Below are positions 35,900-45,074 of a stretch of 64,000 nucleotides of DNA, piece after piece. This DNA is from Blepharisma japonicum. Lineage: Eukaryota > Ciliophora > Heterotrichea > Heterotrichida > Blepharismidae. The position numbers were made by a program, and so were the translations under genes. The notes below the pieces were generated by a model. That model saw only the letters and a program-made list of their open reading frames with translations. It was not told the origin of the DNA and searched no databases. Location of the stretch: NCBI GenBank assembly GCA_949751835.1, contig CATKHK010000061.1, forward strand, positions 62,001 through 126,000. Reading direction: 5' to 3'. The first letter of the stretch is position 1; each line of letters begins with the position of its first letter.

Positions 35900-37255
35900 A
35901 TGGGAAGTTTATGCTGCGGACCTAATGCAGTTGAACCAGTAGGCCGTTCAATATCATCTTCTAGGCCCAAAGAAAGCCAAAAGTCACCTTCATTACCCCA
36001 AGAAAGCCCAAAAAAATGATGAAACAAAGAAAAACGCCCAAAATGTGGAAAAACAGCAAATAATCCTGTTGGGCCACCAGGTCTTCAAAATCTAGGAAAT
36101 ACTTGCTTTATAAATGCTGTCTTACAGTGCATGTTTAATACTCAACCTTTACAGGAATATTTTTTAGGAGGAATCTACCAAAATGATATAAGCCAAAACG
36201 CAAGTAGCCAAGGAGAATATGCTAGAGCTCTCGCAACACTCCTTACAGAGCATTGGTTAAGAGCAAATAAATATATCAGACCTCAAGAATTCGTAAACTT
36301 GGTTTGGCAGAGTTCTCTACTTTTCCGTAAAGGTCTTCCTCAAGATGCCCATGAATTTCTTTCGTTTTTTTTAGACAAATTGCATGAGGATTTAAATAGA
36401 GCACCAAAATCCAGTAAAAAACTGGCAACAATAAAAGGGAAAAGATCCGAGAGGTATGCTGCGAAAAGCTGGAGAAGTTACTTAGAGACCAATTGTTCAA
36501 TAATAATTGATCTATTTCAAGGGCAACTCCGGTCAACATTAAAATGCTTGAACTGTAAAGGAGCCAAAGTTAAATTTGAAAACTTTTTACATTTAAGCTT
36601 GCCAATACCATCAAATATGCAAAATCCATGCCTTGATGACTGTATGAGAGAATTTACAAAAGCAGAATTTTTAGTTGATAAATGATTTTGCCCAAAATGC
36701 CAGACACTTGTATCAGCTGCTAAAAAATATGATATTTGAAAGGCACCACCAATATTAATCATTCACCTTAAAAGATTTATTTTTAATAGAGACAAAAGGG
36801 GTAAAGTTGAAGGCCTTGTAAATTATCCTCTCGAAGGATTTGATTTAACAAAATATACAGCAAGTACCCAAAGAGAAGTTCCGCTTTATGAAGCATTTGC
36901 AAGAATAGACCATTCAGGATCATTAGAAAATGGTCATTACAGCGCAGCTGTGAAGAATAAAAATGCACAAGAATGATACTCTTATGATGACTCTTTAGTA
37001 GACAAGTTAGATGAAACTGATTTGGTTTCCCCTGAAGCTTATGTACTGTTTTATCAAAAAACGTCTATTAGAGAATTTAAACGCCAGCAATTTGATCTTC
37101 CTGAGCTATGGCCACATATAGTGAAAGCAACACTAGCAAGAAGGCCAAGCGAAGTTTCAGATCAAGATGTGTCTTTTATGTCAAATGATTCTCATATGTC
37201 CAATGAAAGTTATCAAAATTACTTCTCGGATTTATCAGTCAAAGATTCTTACTAA
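35900..37255 (+). CDS. ubiquitin carboxyl-terminal hydrolase (USP family), 451 aa
   Basis: A cysteine protease that removes ubiquitin from substrates. ATG at 35900 gives MGSLCCGP, a lipidation-type leader suggesting membrane attachment. Two adjacent TGA codons (36017-36022) code WW. The Cys box is GLQNLGNTCFINA (catalytic Cys69). The QDAHEFLSFFLDKLHEDLN region follows the QQDAHEF motif. The zinc-ribbon CxxC pairs are KCLNCKG and FCPKCQT. The His box is ENGHYSAAVKN (catalytic His346), followed by WYSYDDS. The minimal size (about 300-residue catalytic core plus tail) fits USP12/46-like enzymes. Two further TGA-coded Trp occur. No intron; stop TAA. Confidence 0.93.
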
Positions 37256-37344
37256 AAAAATTGAAATTTTATTAAATAAATTAAATTATAAATAGGTAAT
37301 TTAATTTTTCCTGTATAATGAGCGAATAATTACTTAGCCTAAAT

Positions 37345-37863
37345 ATGGAATTGCAACAAGCAAGATTACTTTTAGAGCAAAAAGAAAAATACTTAAAAGA
37401 TCTCGCATTAACACTTTCCACACATATTCAAGACTTAAGCCAAGTCAATGAAAAAATTTCATCACTCGAAAGTGCAATCCAACTTAAGGAAAAAAAATTC
37501 AAACGCAAATCAGCACAGCTTGATCAAGAAATCAAAGACAAAGAAATAATTCTTGCCCGAATAAAAGGACTCGAAGGGTTATTAGGGTCTTCCAATGATC
37601 CTTCATTCCATAAGCGATCCAAAACATTTTCGAAAGGGAAAACAGACACAACTGCAAATTACCTTGAGTTTTATTCTAAATTGAAAAACCAAAAAGAAAT
37701 AAATCCTGTAGTTGAAACAGCTACAAAAGTGGAAGAAGAGAAAAAGGATGTCTTCGAAATTGAGATGGGGAATAAAAGTGCTATCACAGATATCACAGAA
37801 GAAGAAATTTTGCAAGAACTCAAAATCTTAGGACTGGAGAAAATTGTTAACAAGTATAATTAA
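37345..37863 (+). CDS. small coiled-coil protein, 172 aa
   Basis: Residues 1-85 form a long amphipathic helix with heptads (QARLLLEQKEKYLKDLALTL, LSQVNEKISSLESAIQLKEK). The C-terminal half is polar, ending in an Ile/Leu/Glu-rich helix (TEEEILQELKILGLEKIVNK). There is no intron or TGA, and no family is recognised. It lies in a co-directional pair with the next membrane-protein gene, 51 bp apart. Confidence 0.7.
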   Translation: MELQQARLLLEQKEKYLKDLALTLSTHIQDLSQVNEKISSLESAIQLKEKKFKRKSAQLDQEIKDKEIILARIKGLEGLLGSSNDPSFHKRSKTFSKGKTDTTANYLEFYSKLKNQKEINPVVETATKVEEEKKDVFEIEMGNKSAITDITEEEILQELKILGLEKIVNKYN

Positions 37864-37914
37864 TAATTTTATGGATTTATAACTTTATATAGATTCTACC
37901 TTATAAAAACCAAT

Positions 37915-38892
37915 ATGACTGAATTAAGTGCACAAACAGCTATACCATCCGAAGGTGAAGAGATTGGCTTGCATGTAATCTTAGGAGGTTACCTAATTCT
38001 TTTTGGAATTTCTATTTATAAAACTGCCAAAAGCTTCAAATCCTTAGGAGACGCTGGCTTTGTAGGGCTGAAACTCTATTATTTTATCATCATATTCATC
38101 CTCTTTCGTAAGCTTTAATCAGTGAGGATCCTTTCCCTATTACGTCTAGATTTTGCTTATTCTGCATTTATTTACTCTCTTTTCGACTGTTTAAGTTGTG
38201 CAACTTTAACCCTTTTAGGTACAACATTTTGCTTATTGTGGGTCGAAATGTACGTCAGCACAAACATGGTGCTCACAGACCAACAGAAAAATTTTGGAAA
38301 TAGAGCAGCCTTGGTAGGATATGTAACTATCAATTTCATAAATTATTTGACTCATATCTATGTTGTGGTAGATTCTTATTTCAAGGTGCATGCACTTATA
38401 TACGATACGATATGGCAAAATCTTATGATACCTAATATTATTTTTTCATTTATCACTGTTATAGGGCTCTCATTGTCAGGAAGATATTTATCTAATCACA
38501 TTATTGATGTGTATCCATCTTCAATGGGAGAAAAAATATCCTCAAGAATTAGGTTTGTATCTTTGCTATTGTGTATTGCTTTCTTTGTCAAATCAATAGC
38601 TCCATTTGCTTTATTGCTATATTATGATGGTCCTTTTGCAAATTCTCAGGTTTTTTGGTAAAGATTATATAGGATGATTTTGGTAATATTATATTACGGA
38701 GCGGTTGAAATATCACCTATATGTGTTGTTTTGTTTACACTTAATAATAAAACAGCCAACGATGAGGACGATCAAGAATCACTTCCTGACGGACTTTTGT
38801 TTAATTCAGATAATTCTCATGATATATTCGATTCAAAAGTTCAAATGTCAGAACATCTACTTAAAAAAGGATCAAGTAGTTATACAGCTTAA
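37915..38892 (+). CDS. seven-pass membrane protein, 315 aa
   Basis: Three open segments join by two 15-nt introns, 38108-38122 (GTAAGCTTTAATCAG) and 38658-38672 (GTAAAGATTATATAG); 316 codons to TAA at 38890. The first splice joins IILFL-RILSLL within a membrane span. Hydrophobic segments: HVILGGYLILFGISIY, LKLYYFIIIFILFLRI, SLFDCLSCATLTLLGTTFCLLW, ALVGYVTINFINYLTHIYVV, NLMIPNIIFSFITVIGLSL, FVSLLLCIAFFVKSIAPFAL and VFWMILVILYYGAVEISPICVV. Seven spans, a short N-terminus and an acidic tail fit the THH1/TOM1/TOM3 or GPCR-like group; the assignment is tentative. It converges with the minus-strand gene at 38940-39791, which ends in a similar helix. Confidence 0.8.
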
Positions 38893-38939
38893 AAGATAAT
38901 TTATTACAATTATTTATTTTAATAAGTAATAAATAAACT

Positions 38940-39791
38940 TTATAAAGTAAGGCAAAATTCTTCACACTTTTTATTATATCTTGAGAAACCTAATCCAATA
39001 TATTTCAAGCATGTTCTGAAAGGCTCTATAATAAATAATTCCAAAAATATTAAAATGACCCAAAAATATGGCAAGCCTTCATCATTAATCTATCTATAAA
39101 ATACATCTATAGTAAAGCTATAATATTCAATCAATACTATTACTGAAAAACCAAAAACATGAAAAATGCTCATGAGGATCTTGGTTGATTTGCTTTGCTA
39201 ATTATTTATTACAGAAGATCTGTACCCTAGAGTCCATAAAATTGATACTGGGAGGCAGATCAAACATGAAATAAAAGGATATACAAAATATCTTCCATTT
39301 TTCTTAAATAGCTCCTGGTCTGCCATTGTAAATAAAATCAGGCACTCTATAGAATATGTCATGTATCATACTGCAAGTCTAGAGGATTTTATAAAAGTCT
39401 CTTTTTCTTTTTGAAAAATAGACATAGGAAAACATTGCTCCTAAGTAATTTATACAGAAAAATACTGTGAAAATAAAGATCATAGCGTTGGCAAGATTCT
39501 TACTTGTGCTGTCGTTTCTTCATCATCAGCAGGAATTTCAATTGTCAGAGTTTTTTTCCCTTTATACTTGGGCTTTCGTTGAGAGGAATTATCAGCAGAA
39601 CCCTCATCAACGAAAGTAGGAATAGTTTCTTCTCCTCTTGCTGTAGCTTCACTTGATAGAGTAACTTCAATTTGTTTCTCCTTTTTTAAATTTTTAAGTT
39701 TCTGCTCCCTCTTACGCTTAAGGATCAGAGAGATCAGAAAAAGATAGTAGATAATGCTTGAGCCTAAAAATAAATATCCACAAATTGTCAT
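38940..39791 (-). CDS. multi-pass membrane protein, intron-rich model, 268 aa
   Basis: Modelled from ATG at 39791 to TAA at 38940 with three 15-nt introns: 39441-39455 (GTATAAATTACTTAG), 39198-39212 (GTAATAAATAATTAG) and 39090-39104 (GTATTTTATAGATAG), giving 269 codons. The N-terminus has one span (GYLFLGSSIIYYLFLISLIL), then a charged loop. The later spans are MTYSIECLILFTM, YPFISCLICLPVSILWTL, SIFHVFGFSVIVLIEYYSF and YFWVILIFLELFIIEPF. Around 39395-39485 another frame encodes a strong membrane-type stretch (MIFIFTVFFCINYLGAMFSY), so the first junction is doubtful. The final helix resembles the last helix of the convergent seven-pass gene, so this may be a relative. Function unknown. Confidence 0.6.
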
Positions 39792-40166
39792 GATTTATAT
39801 ATTTTGTTATATTTTATATAATAAAAAGATGGACTCTGATTAAATAAAGCTGTTCTTTCAACCCATTAGAGTTAAATTTTGCATTGATTTTCAATCAAGA
39901 ATATTTTGTTTGTGATAATTAATTAAGAAAATCTAATAAATTAAAATATTATGCTTATATATACTGAATAAAGTACCTACCTTATTATAAAAGGCAATTC
40001 TCAATTAATTTAAGTAAAATTAAATTTGCTAAGCTTTTTTAAAAGTTTTGATAAATTGATCATTTGTTTTTTTATTCTTTTCATAGTCTAAAACTTATGA
40101 AGGCATTGGCATGAAATTTCTTATCTCGAAGCAAAATTCCAGCCATTTTAATAATAAATAAGCTTG
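39792..40166. other. intergenic between divergent genes, upstream of chaperonin 10
   Basis: About 375 bp of AT-rich sequence separate the ATGs of the membrane-protein gene (minus) and the chaperonin 10 gene (plus). It has a GAAATTTC element at 40113-40120, which fits half of a heat-shock element; in AT-rich DNA this may be chance. No coding sequence. Confidence 0.4.
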
Positions 40167-40460
40167 ATGTCTAGAAGAATTATCCCTCTTCTCAATAGAA
40201 TTATTATCCAGAAAGTAGAAGCTCCTAATAAAACAGCAGGAGGCATTCTTTTGCCTGAAAAGAAGGATAACGACACTCAAATTGGGACTGTAATTGCAGC
40301 TGGACCTGGAGCTATGTTCGAAAATGGAAGAACACGTGAGACTGTTGTCAGACAAGGCCAAAGCGTTTTGCTCCCATCATACAGTGGCCAAGAAGTCGAT
40401 ATTGATAATGAGAAGTTTTACATCTACAAGGACACAGAAATTCTAGCAATCCTCGATTAA
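40167..40460 (+). CDS. HSPE1: chaperonin 10 (mitochondrial Hsp10/GroES), 97 aa
   Basis: The co-chaperonin that caps Hsp60 in protein folding. The start is the ATG at 40167 (MSRRIIPLLNRIII). Signature segments: IPLLNRIIIQKV, KTAGGILLPEK (the mobile-loop region) and IGTVIAAGPG, then VLLPSYSGQEVDID and EILAILD at the end. The length (97) is that of the family. Cpn10 commonly enters mitochondria with an uncleaved N-terminal signal, so the lack of a presequence is not a problem. No intron or TGA. Confidence 0.95.
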   Translation: MSRRIIPLLNRIIIQKVEAPNKTAGGILLPEKKDNDTQIGTVIAAGPGAMFENGRTRETVVRQGQSVLLPSYSGQEVDIDNEKFYIYKDTEILAILD

Positions 40461-40701
40461 ATAAATAATAGAAAATTCTATAGAAGTGCCCAATTTTTTT
40501 AATAATCCAGCAGCCTATATTATCTTTTTAATATCTTTTTAGTCACGTAAATGCTTTGCTCTCTATTGCTCTTAATCTATAAACTCTTTAGAAAGAAATT
40601 TTATTACTTTTAGTTGTTTAATATTCTCAATCTAATATAATTTTATCTGATTATGTCCTTTAAATCAAAAATAAAAAATTGAAGAACCAGATTTATGGTT
40701 A

Positions 40702-41823
40702 TTAGGCTGACGGTTTTTCTTTAAGGGCCTCAATTTTTGTCCTCAAAGAATCCACATAATCCTGTGATAGCAAAGGCTTAATTCGCTTAGGCAGAATTTT
40801 GCAAGTTTCCAAACGCTGTTTAAAGCTCTCAATTTCTCGGTCAAAGCTTGTGTTTGCACTTGTTTCACTATTTGGCGACCTTGAATTTGCTGCTGTCGAT
40901 GCTTTCGATTTTCTATTTTTTCGAGGCTTTTTTTCAGTATTTTTGTTTGTTTCTCCGTTTATATAATTAACAAGCTCATCAAGTGACATATTATGTAATG
41001 GCTCTGTCTGGCATTCCTCTTCATAGCTACTAAATGAGTCATCTGAAGGCATGTTACACAATGAGTTTGACTCACTCACAGAAATAGATGAAAATGTTGC
41101 TGATGTCAGCGCACTTGCTGCACATTTGGACTCTCTCTCCATTTTTTGGATCAGAGGGACCACAAAGTGCCTTTGGTCTCGGCCTTTTACATAATCAATA
41201 AGTGACATAGAGTTTTTCACAATTTTTTCATAAAAGACCAGCTTATTTACATTTTGAAAAGTAATTTCTGTGTCTTCAAACATGTAGCTGACGATTTTTT
41301 CAATTTCTATTGATGCGTTTTGGAGTGTGTGATAAGCTTCGGCTAGGCAAATTGCTTGTAACATTTTACTCTTCTCCATGAGCTTAGCAAGTTGGTCATT
41401 TAAGGAATCGACAAAAGTGTGAACTGATTCATATAAGGAATTGTGTAATTCGTGAGTCCCCTCAGAGTGTATCAATTGGTAAAGCTCTTCTCTAAGCTTT
41501 CTTTTAAAAGCTTTATCAACAACAAGGTTATAACTTTGTTGTTGTTCAAGTGGATTTTTGGATGAAATTCGTTTTTTCTTGCGGGAAATATAGTCGTTGA
41601 GGTATTCGTTGTAAATTTGATTGATTGACCCAATGATTTCTTCTCTAAGGGTTTCTATGCTTTCTGGGTTAAAGGATTTGAGGGTTTCCATTGGCTGATC
41701 TAAAACTCTGAGTAAAGAGAAGTCATTAGGACTTTCTGGGGATATTAAGCTTTGCCTAGTTGAACGCTTATTTGAAACTAAGTTTTTTGATGCCTTTGCT
41801 TTTTGCTTATTCCTCTTTGCCAT
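40702..41823 (-). CDS. unrecognised basic, helical protein, 373 aa
   Basis: ATG at 41823 (MAKRNKQKAKASKNL), TAA stop, no intron or TGA. The N-terminal 35 residues are strongly basic, as in nucleolar or RNA-binding proteins. Residues about 55-225 are alpha-helical (LREEIIGSINQIYNEYLND, LHNSLYESVHTFVDSLNDQL). Residues about 235-345 are Ser-rich and acidic then basic (KKPRKNRKSKAS), probably disordered with a nuclear signal. I do not recognise the family; a nuclear function is an inference. Confidence 0.7.
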   Translation of the reverse strand: MAKRNKQKAKASKNLVSNKRSTRQSLISPESPNDFSLLRVLDQPMETLKSFNPESIETLREEIIGSINQIYNEYLNDYISRKKKRISSKNPLEQQQSYNLVVDKAFKRKLREELYQLIHSEGTHELHNSLYESVHTFVDSLNDQLAKLMEKSKMLQAICLAEAYHTLQNASIEIEKIVSYMFEDTEITFQNVNKLVFYEKIVKNSMSLIDYVKGRDQRHFVVPLIQKMERESKCAASALTSATFSSISVSESNSLCNMPSDDSFSSYEEECQTEPLHNMSLDELVNYINGETNKNTEKKPRKNRKSKASTAANSRSPNSETSANTSFDREIESFKQRLETCKILPKRIKPLLSQDYVDSLRTKIEALKEKPSA

Positions 41824-42680
41824 CTTTTATTGCACGGATAGCTGATGCATTCAATTATTCAGATTTTAGATGTATTTACTGTTTAAGTGCATTTTAGCTT
41901 TGATTGAAGAGGCATATGTATTTTGGTGAAAAGTATTAAAATTATATTTTAACCAAAAGAGAAGAGCAACCACCATATTATTACTTAATGAAACTTAGTC
42001 TCTTAAATGAAAATAGTTTTAATTAATAATAGAATGAATCTTATAAGCTATATAAATAGATAATAAGTTTCCAAATACGACATATCTTTTAAATTATATT
42101 CAGCTTTTAAAGATACAAAAGCAATGGATTAAATAAATTTATCAATATTCAATTCTGGTGCAATTTAAAAGAAAAGAAAGAAGTTTTAAATTTTATTGAT
42201 ATTTAAATTATAGCCTTTATATTCAAAAATATTTAGCAAATCCATATATACTGGCATTAACCAGATAATGCTTTCCTAATAAAAATTGTCATATTTAAAT
42301 GCTAATTTTAACATAAATACATTAAATTGGCCATTTAGCATTCAAAAAGCATGACTAAATTAATATTTCCCCATTTCCTTAAAAAAATATGTAATTAATG
42401 ATTTTTAAAAATTACTAGTACATTTTTATCAGATAAATATAACTTCTTTTAAGAACTCAGCGACAAGAAAAAAGCAAAGGTCTACAAATTAAATTTTTCA
42501 TAAAATCTTAAAATGGCTGAATTATGCTACTCTTAATTTTCAGAATATGTGGTGAATTATTTTTTTTTAATGTTACCAAAAATTTCAGCATCTTATCACC
42601 AATTCATTGATATAAATAAAAATAATAATCTTTCTTGTCATGATTAAAGAAAAAAAAATTGGTTTATAGAAGAATATAAA
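41824..42680. other. intergenic, AT-rich
   Basis: About 860 bp, extremely AT-rich, between divergent genes. No open frame of note, no tRNA, no repeat. It presumably includes two promoters. Confidence 0.5.
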
Positions 42681-43370
42681 ATGAAAATGGATTCATATAA
42701 GAGCTTAGCACTGCTCTTGCTCAGCAATACTAATAATTGGAGTTCCAAAAATATTAAATGCAGTTTTGATAGTCTTATAAGAGAAAACTTCCAATGTAAA
42801 AGAGGCAAATTCAAAAAGGATTACTTAAGATGCAAGCTTATCAGAGGCCATAAGAGATTAATGAGACAGCTTAAAGTTGGAAAATCTCCTGATAAAGGAC
42901 TAAACTGCTACAATGAGACGCTATCTTTATCTAAAGATTTATTCCAGCGCCTGAAAGACTGCTACAACGAGAACAAGTTAATATTTAATCAAATAAGTAA
43001 GATAGAAAACGGACCAACAGCATGTAAAAATGTAAAAAACTCAAACTCAAGGTCAGCAAATAGCTTTAATAAAGGCTTTTGCAAGGGTTATTTCGAAGAT
43101 ATAATTGTTAGAAGATCATATTACTATTATGCTGAGTATCTTTTTTCAAATTTCGATGCAAAAGCTTTATGTGAGAAATTTGAAATTAATTGTTGCAATA
43201 ATAAATATCATAGTGATGACTGTTGCTTGAAGTGGACAGTTATGAAAACTTATATCAGTGAATATTTAATTGAGGAAATTGGTCTTACACCTTGGAAACC
43301 TGAAAATCCATGCTCCGATGTAATTCCAGATATCTTCGGGATGAATTCACCTTTTTTACTTTTGCCTTAA
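42681..43370 (+). CDS. cysteine-rich orphan protein, 229 aa
   Basis: One frame of 230 codons starting ATG at 42681 (MKMDSYKSLALLLLSN) with TAA stop; no TGA or intron seen. It has over ten cysteines spread over the length, including INCC...DDCC at about residues 170-183. There is no clear signal peptide: the hydrophobic stretch LALLLL is short. The basic N-terminal half (KRGKFKKDYLRCKLIRGHKR) and the aromatic YYYYAEYLFSNF stretch are unusual. No family is recognised. It stands isolated between two long AT-rich gaps, so it might be a ciliate-specific gene. Confidence 0.6.
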   Translation: MKMDSYKSLALLLLSNTNNWSSKNIKCSFDSLIRENFQCKRGKFKKDYLRCKLIRGHKRLMRQLKVGKSPDKGLNCYNETLSLSKDLFQRLKDCYNENKLIFNQISKIENGPTACKNVKNSNSRSANSFNKGFCKGYFEDIIVRRSYYYYAEYLFSNFDAKALCEKFEINCCNNKYHSDDCCLKWTVMKTYISEYLIEEIGLTPWKPENPCSDVIPDIFGMNSPFLLLP

Positions 43371-44050
43371 TTAATTAAATAAAGGCCATTAATCAAATTA
43401 TTTAAAAAAATATAGAAATGAAATGAAAACAACTTTTAATAAAATATGGAGTACTTGAAAACTCTATTGATAATAAATCATAAGCATTTAATTTTAAGCT
43501 TTTGTGCGCAGTTAATATAAATTGAAGATTAAATTAGCTTCTTTAGCTTATCGCTATGCTTTGTATGAAAAATCAAATTTTGTAATTTTTTGTAGAATCA
43601 CCAAACTAGATAATTCATAATAAAATAAATATAGGCCAAAGTTTAAACTACTCTTTAAAGATAAATTAAAAAGATTTGGCTACTTTTAATTGATATATGA
43701 GTGTTATATAGTAACGAATTTAAGATTTTATTTATAATTTCATGAATTTCATAGTAAGTATAATTTAATTTCAAGCAGATAGATAGTGTTATTGATAGAA
43801 TTTATAAATTAAATTAATTTCTCACTTTTTTATAATATTCCTAGAAAACTAATCCAAGTAAAATGAGAAGAAATCTGTTCATTTTGCTAATAGACATTTA
43901 AATCCATTATAACCCTGCACAAACTTATCATCTAACCTGTGATTATGTTTTTTTTTATCGTCCAAAACCATTTTTAAATTTATAAAATTGCTAAGAATCC
44001 TTTATTTTTTCCTGAATCTTAAATTTAACACAATTAAGGTCAACACCATA
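43371..44050. other. intergenic, AT-rich
   Basis: About 680 bp between two convergent genes; very AT-rich, no recognisable frame, RNA gene or repeat. Confidence 0.5.
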
Positions 44051-44887
44051 TTACTTAATAGGGTTTGCCACATTAAACACTTTAGCACCTTCACTATAAT
44101 CCTTAGTAGGATCTCTTTCGCACTCTGGTGGGAATAATCTTCTTTTTTCTTCATAATATTTATCTCTCCAAGACCCCTGTGATAGTGGACTATAGGTCAA
44201 GTATAAGTTTCTCCTAGTAAATGTACTTGTGTTTACATCACTTCTATGTGGAGCATAACTGTCAAAAAAGACGCAATCCCCAGCTGAAGCATCAAGTGGT
44301 ATCCAATTAAGCTTTGCTTCGATATCAGTACGAATTGACCCATCAGAATTTTGAGGAAGAATTTCTTTATGGGTATGATGCTGTCTTACGAAATCAAGAC
44401 CTCCAGATTGCCTTGTGTTTGCATCAATAGGGAGTAAAACTGTCAAGAGTTTGCTTACCCCGAAGCTAACAAAGGCTGGCTGATCTTGGTGGGCAGCAAA
44501 ACCGTTGCCTTGAGGAAACTTGAAGTTTATCTTCTCTTTGTAGATAACTGCTTGTTCACCAAACAAGTCAGAGCTCATATCGGTGATCATACCATAGGAA
44601 ATTTCCCTAAGCTCCTGGAAGAATGGAAGGAAGTTTTCGACACGGCATAAAAGTCTTTGGTTTTTGCTGATCTCGAAGTATTTCATCCATTTTCCTGGAG
44701 TCTCTGGGAGATCTTCCATTTGCTTCGCCCAGTTCTGTAGGTTGTCTGTAACTAGCTTTGGTAGGACGTTTTTGGCTACCACAAAACCTTCTCTGTTATA
44801 GAAATCTATTTGCTCTTGAGTGAAGAATCTCGGTGTGTATGATGATGCCTGACTAGAAGCAAAGTTTCTAAGCGTCCTCGACAGCAT
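44051..44887 (-). CDS. phytanoyl-CoA dioxygenase family protein, 278 aa
   Basis: An Fe(II)/2-oxoglutarate-dependent oxygenase. The 2-His-1-Asp metal triad is visible as H133-x-D135 in AAHQDQPAF and H214 in YAPHRSD. Arg225 or Arg226 (TFTRRNLYL) should bind the 2-oxoglutarate carboxylate. The N-terminus MLSRTLRNFASSQ looks like a mitochondrial presequence. Members hydroxylate phytanoyl-CoA or other small substrates, so the real substrate is open. Length is typical. No intron or TGA. Confidence 0.9.
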   Translation of the reverse strand: MLSRTLRNFASSQASSYTPRFFTQEQIDFYNREGFVVAKNVLPKLVTDNLQNWAKQMEDLPETPGKWMKYFEISKNQRLLCRVENFLPFFQELREISYGMITDMSSDLFGEQAVIYKEKINFKFPQGNGFAAHQDQPAFVSFGVSKLLTVLLPIDANTRQSGGLDFVRQHHTHKEILPQNSDGSIRTDIEAKLNWIPLDASAGDCVFFDSYAPHRSDVNTSTFTRRNLYLTYSPLSQGSWRDKYYEEKRRLFPPECERDPTKDYSEGAKVFNVANPIK

Positions 44888-45074
44888 TGATTTAATTATA
44901 ATCCATTAATCACCATACTGAACAGACGTTCTAATTGTTTAAATTTGAATAACGGATAATTTCACCAGATAATTATTTTTTAAAAATTCTCTTAAGGTGA
45001 AAATATGACAACAATATTGACTTATTAAAATTCCAAAAATAAATGGATTAATAAGAATAATCTAAGTTAAATGA

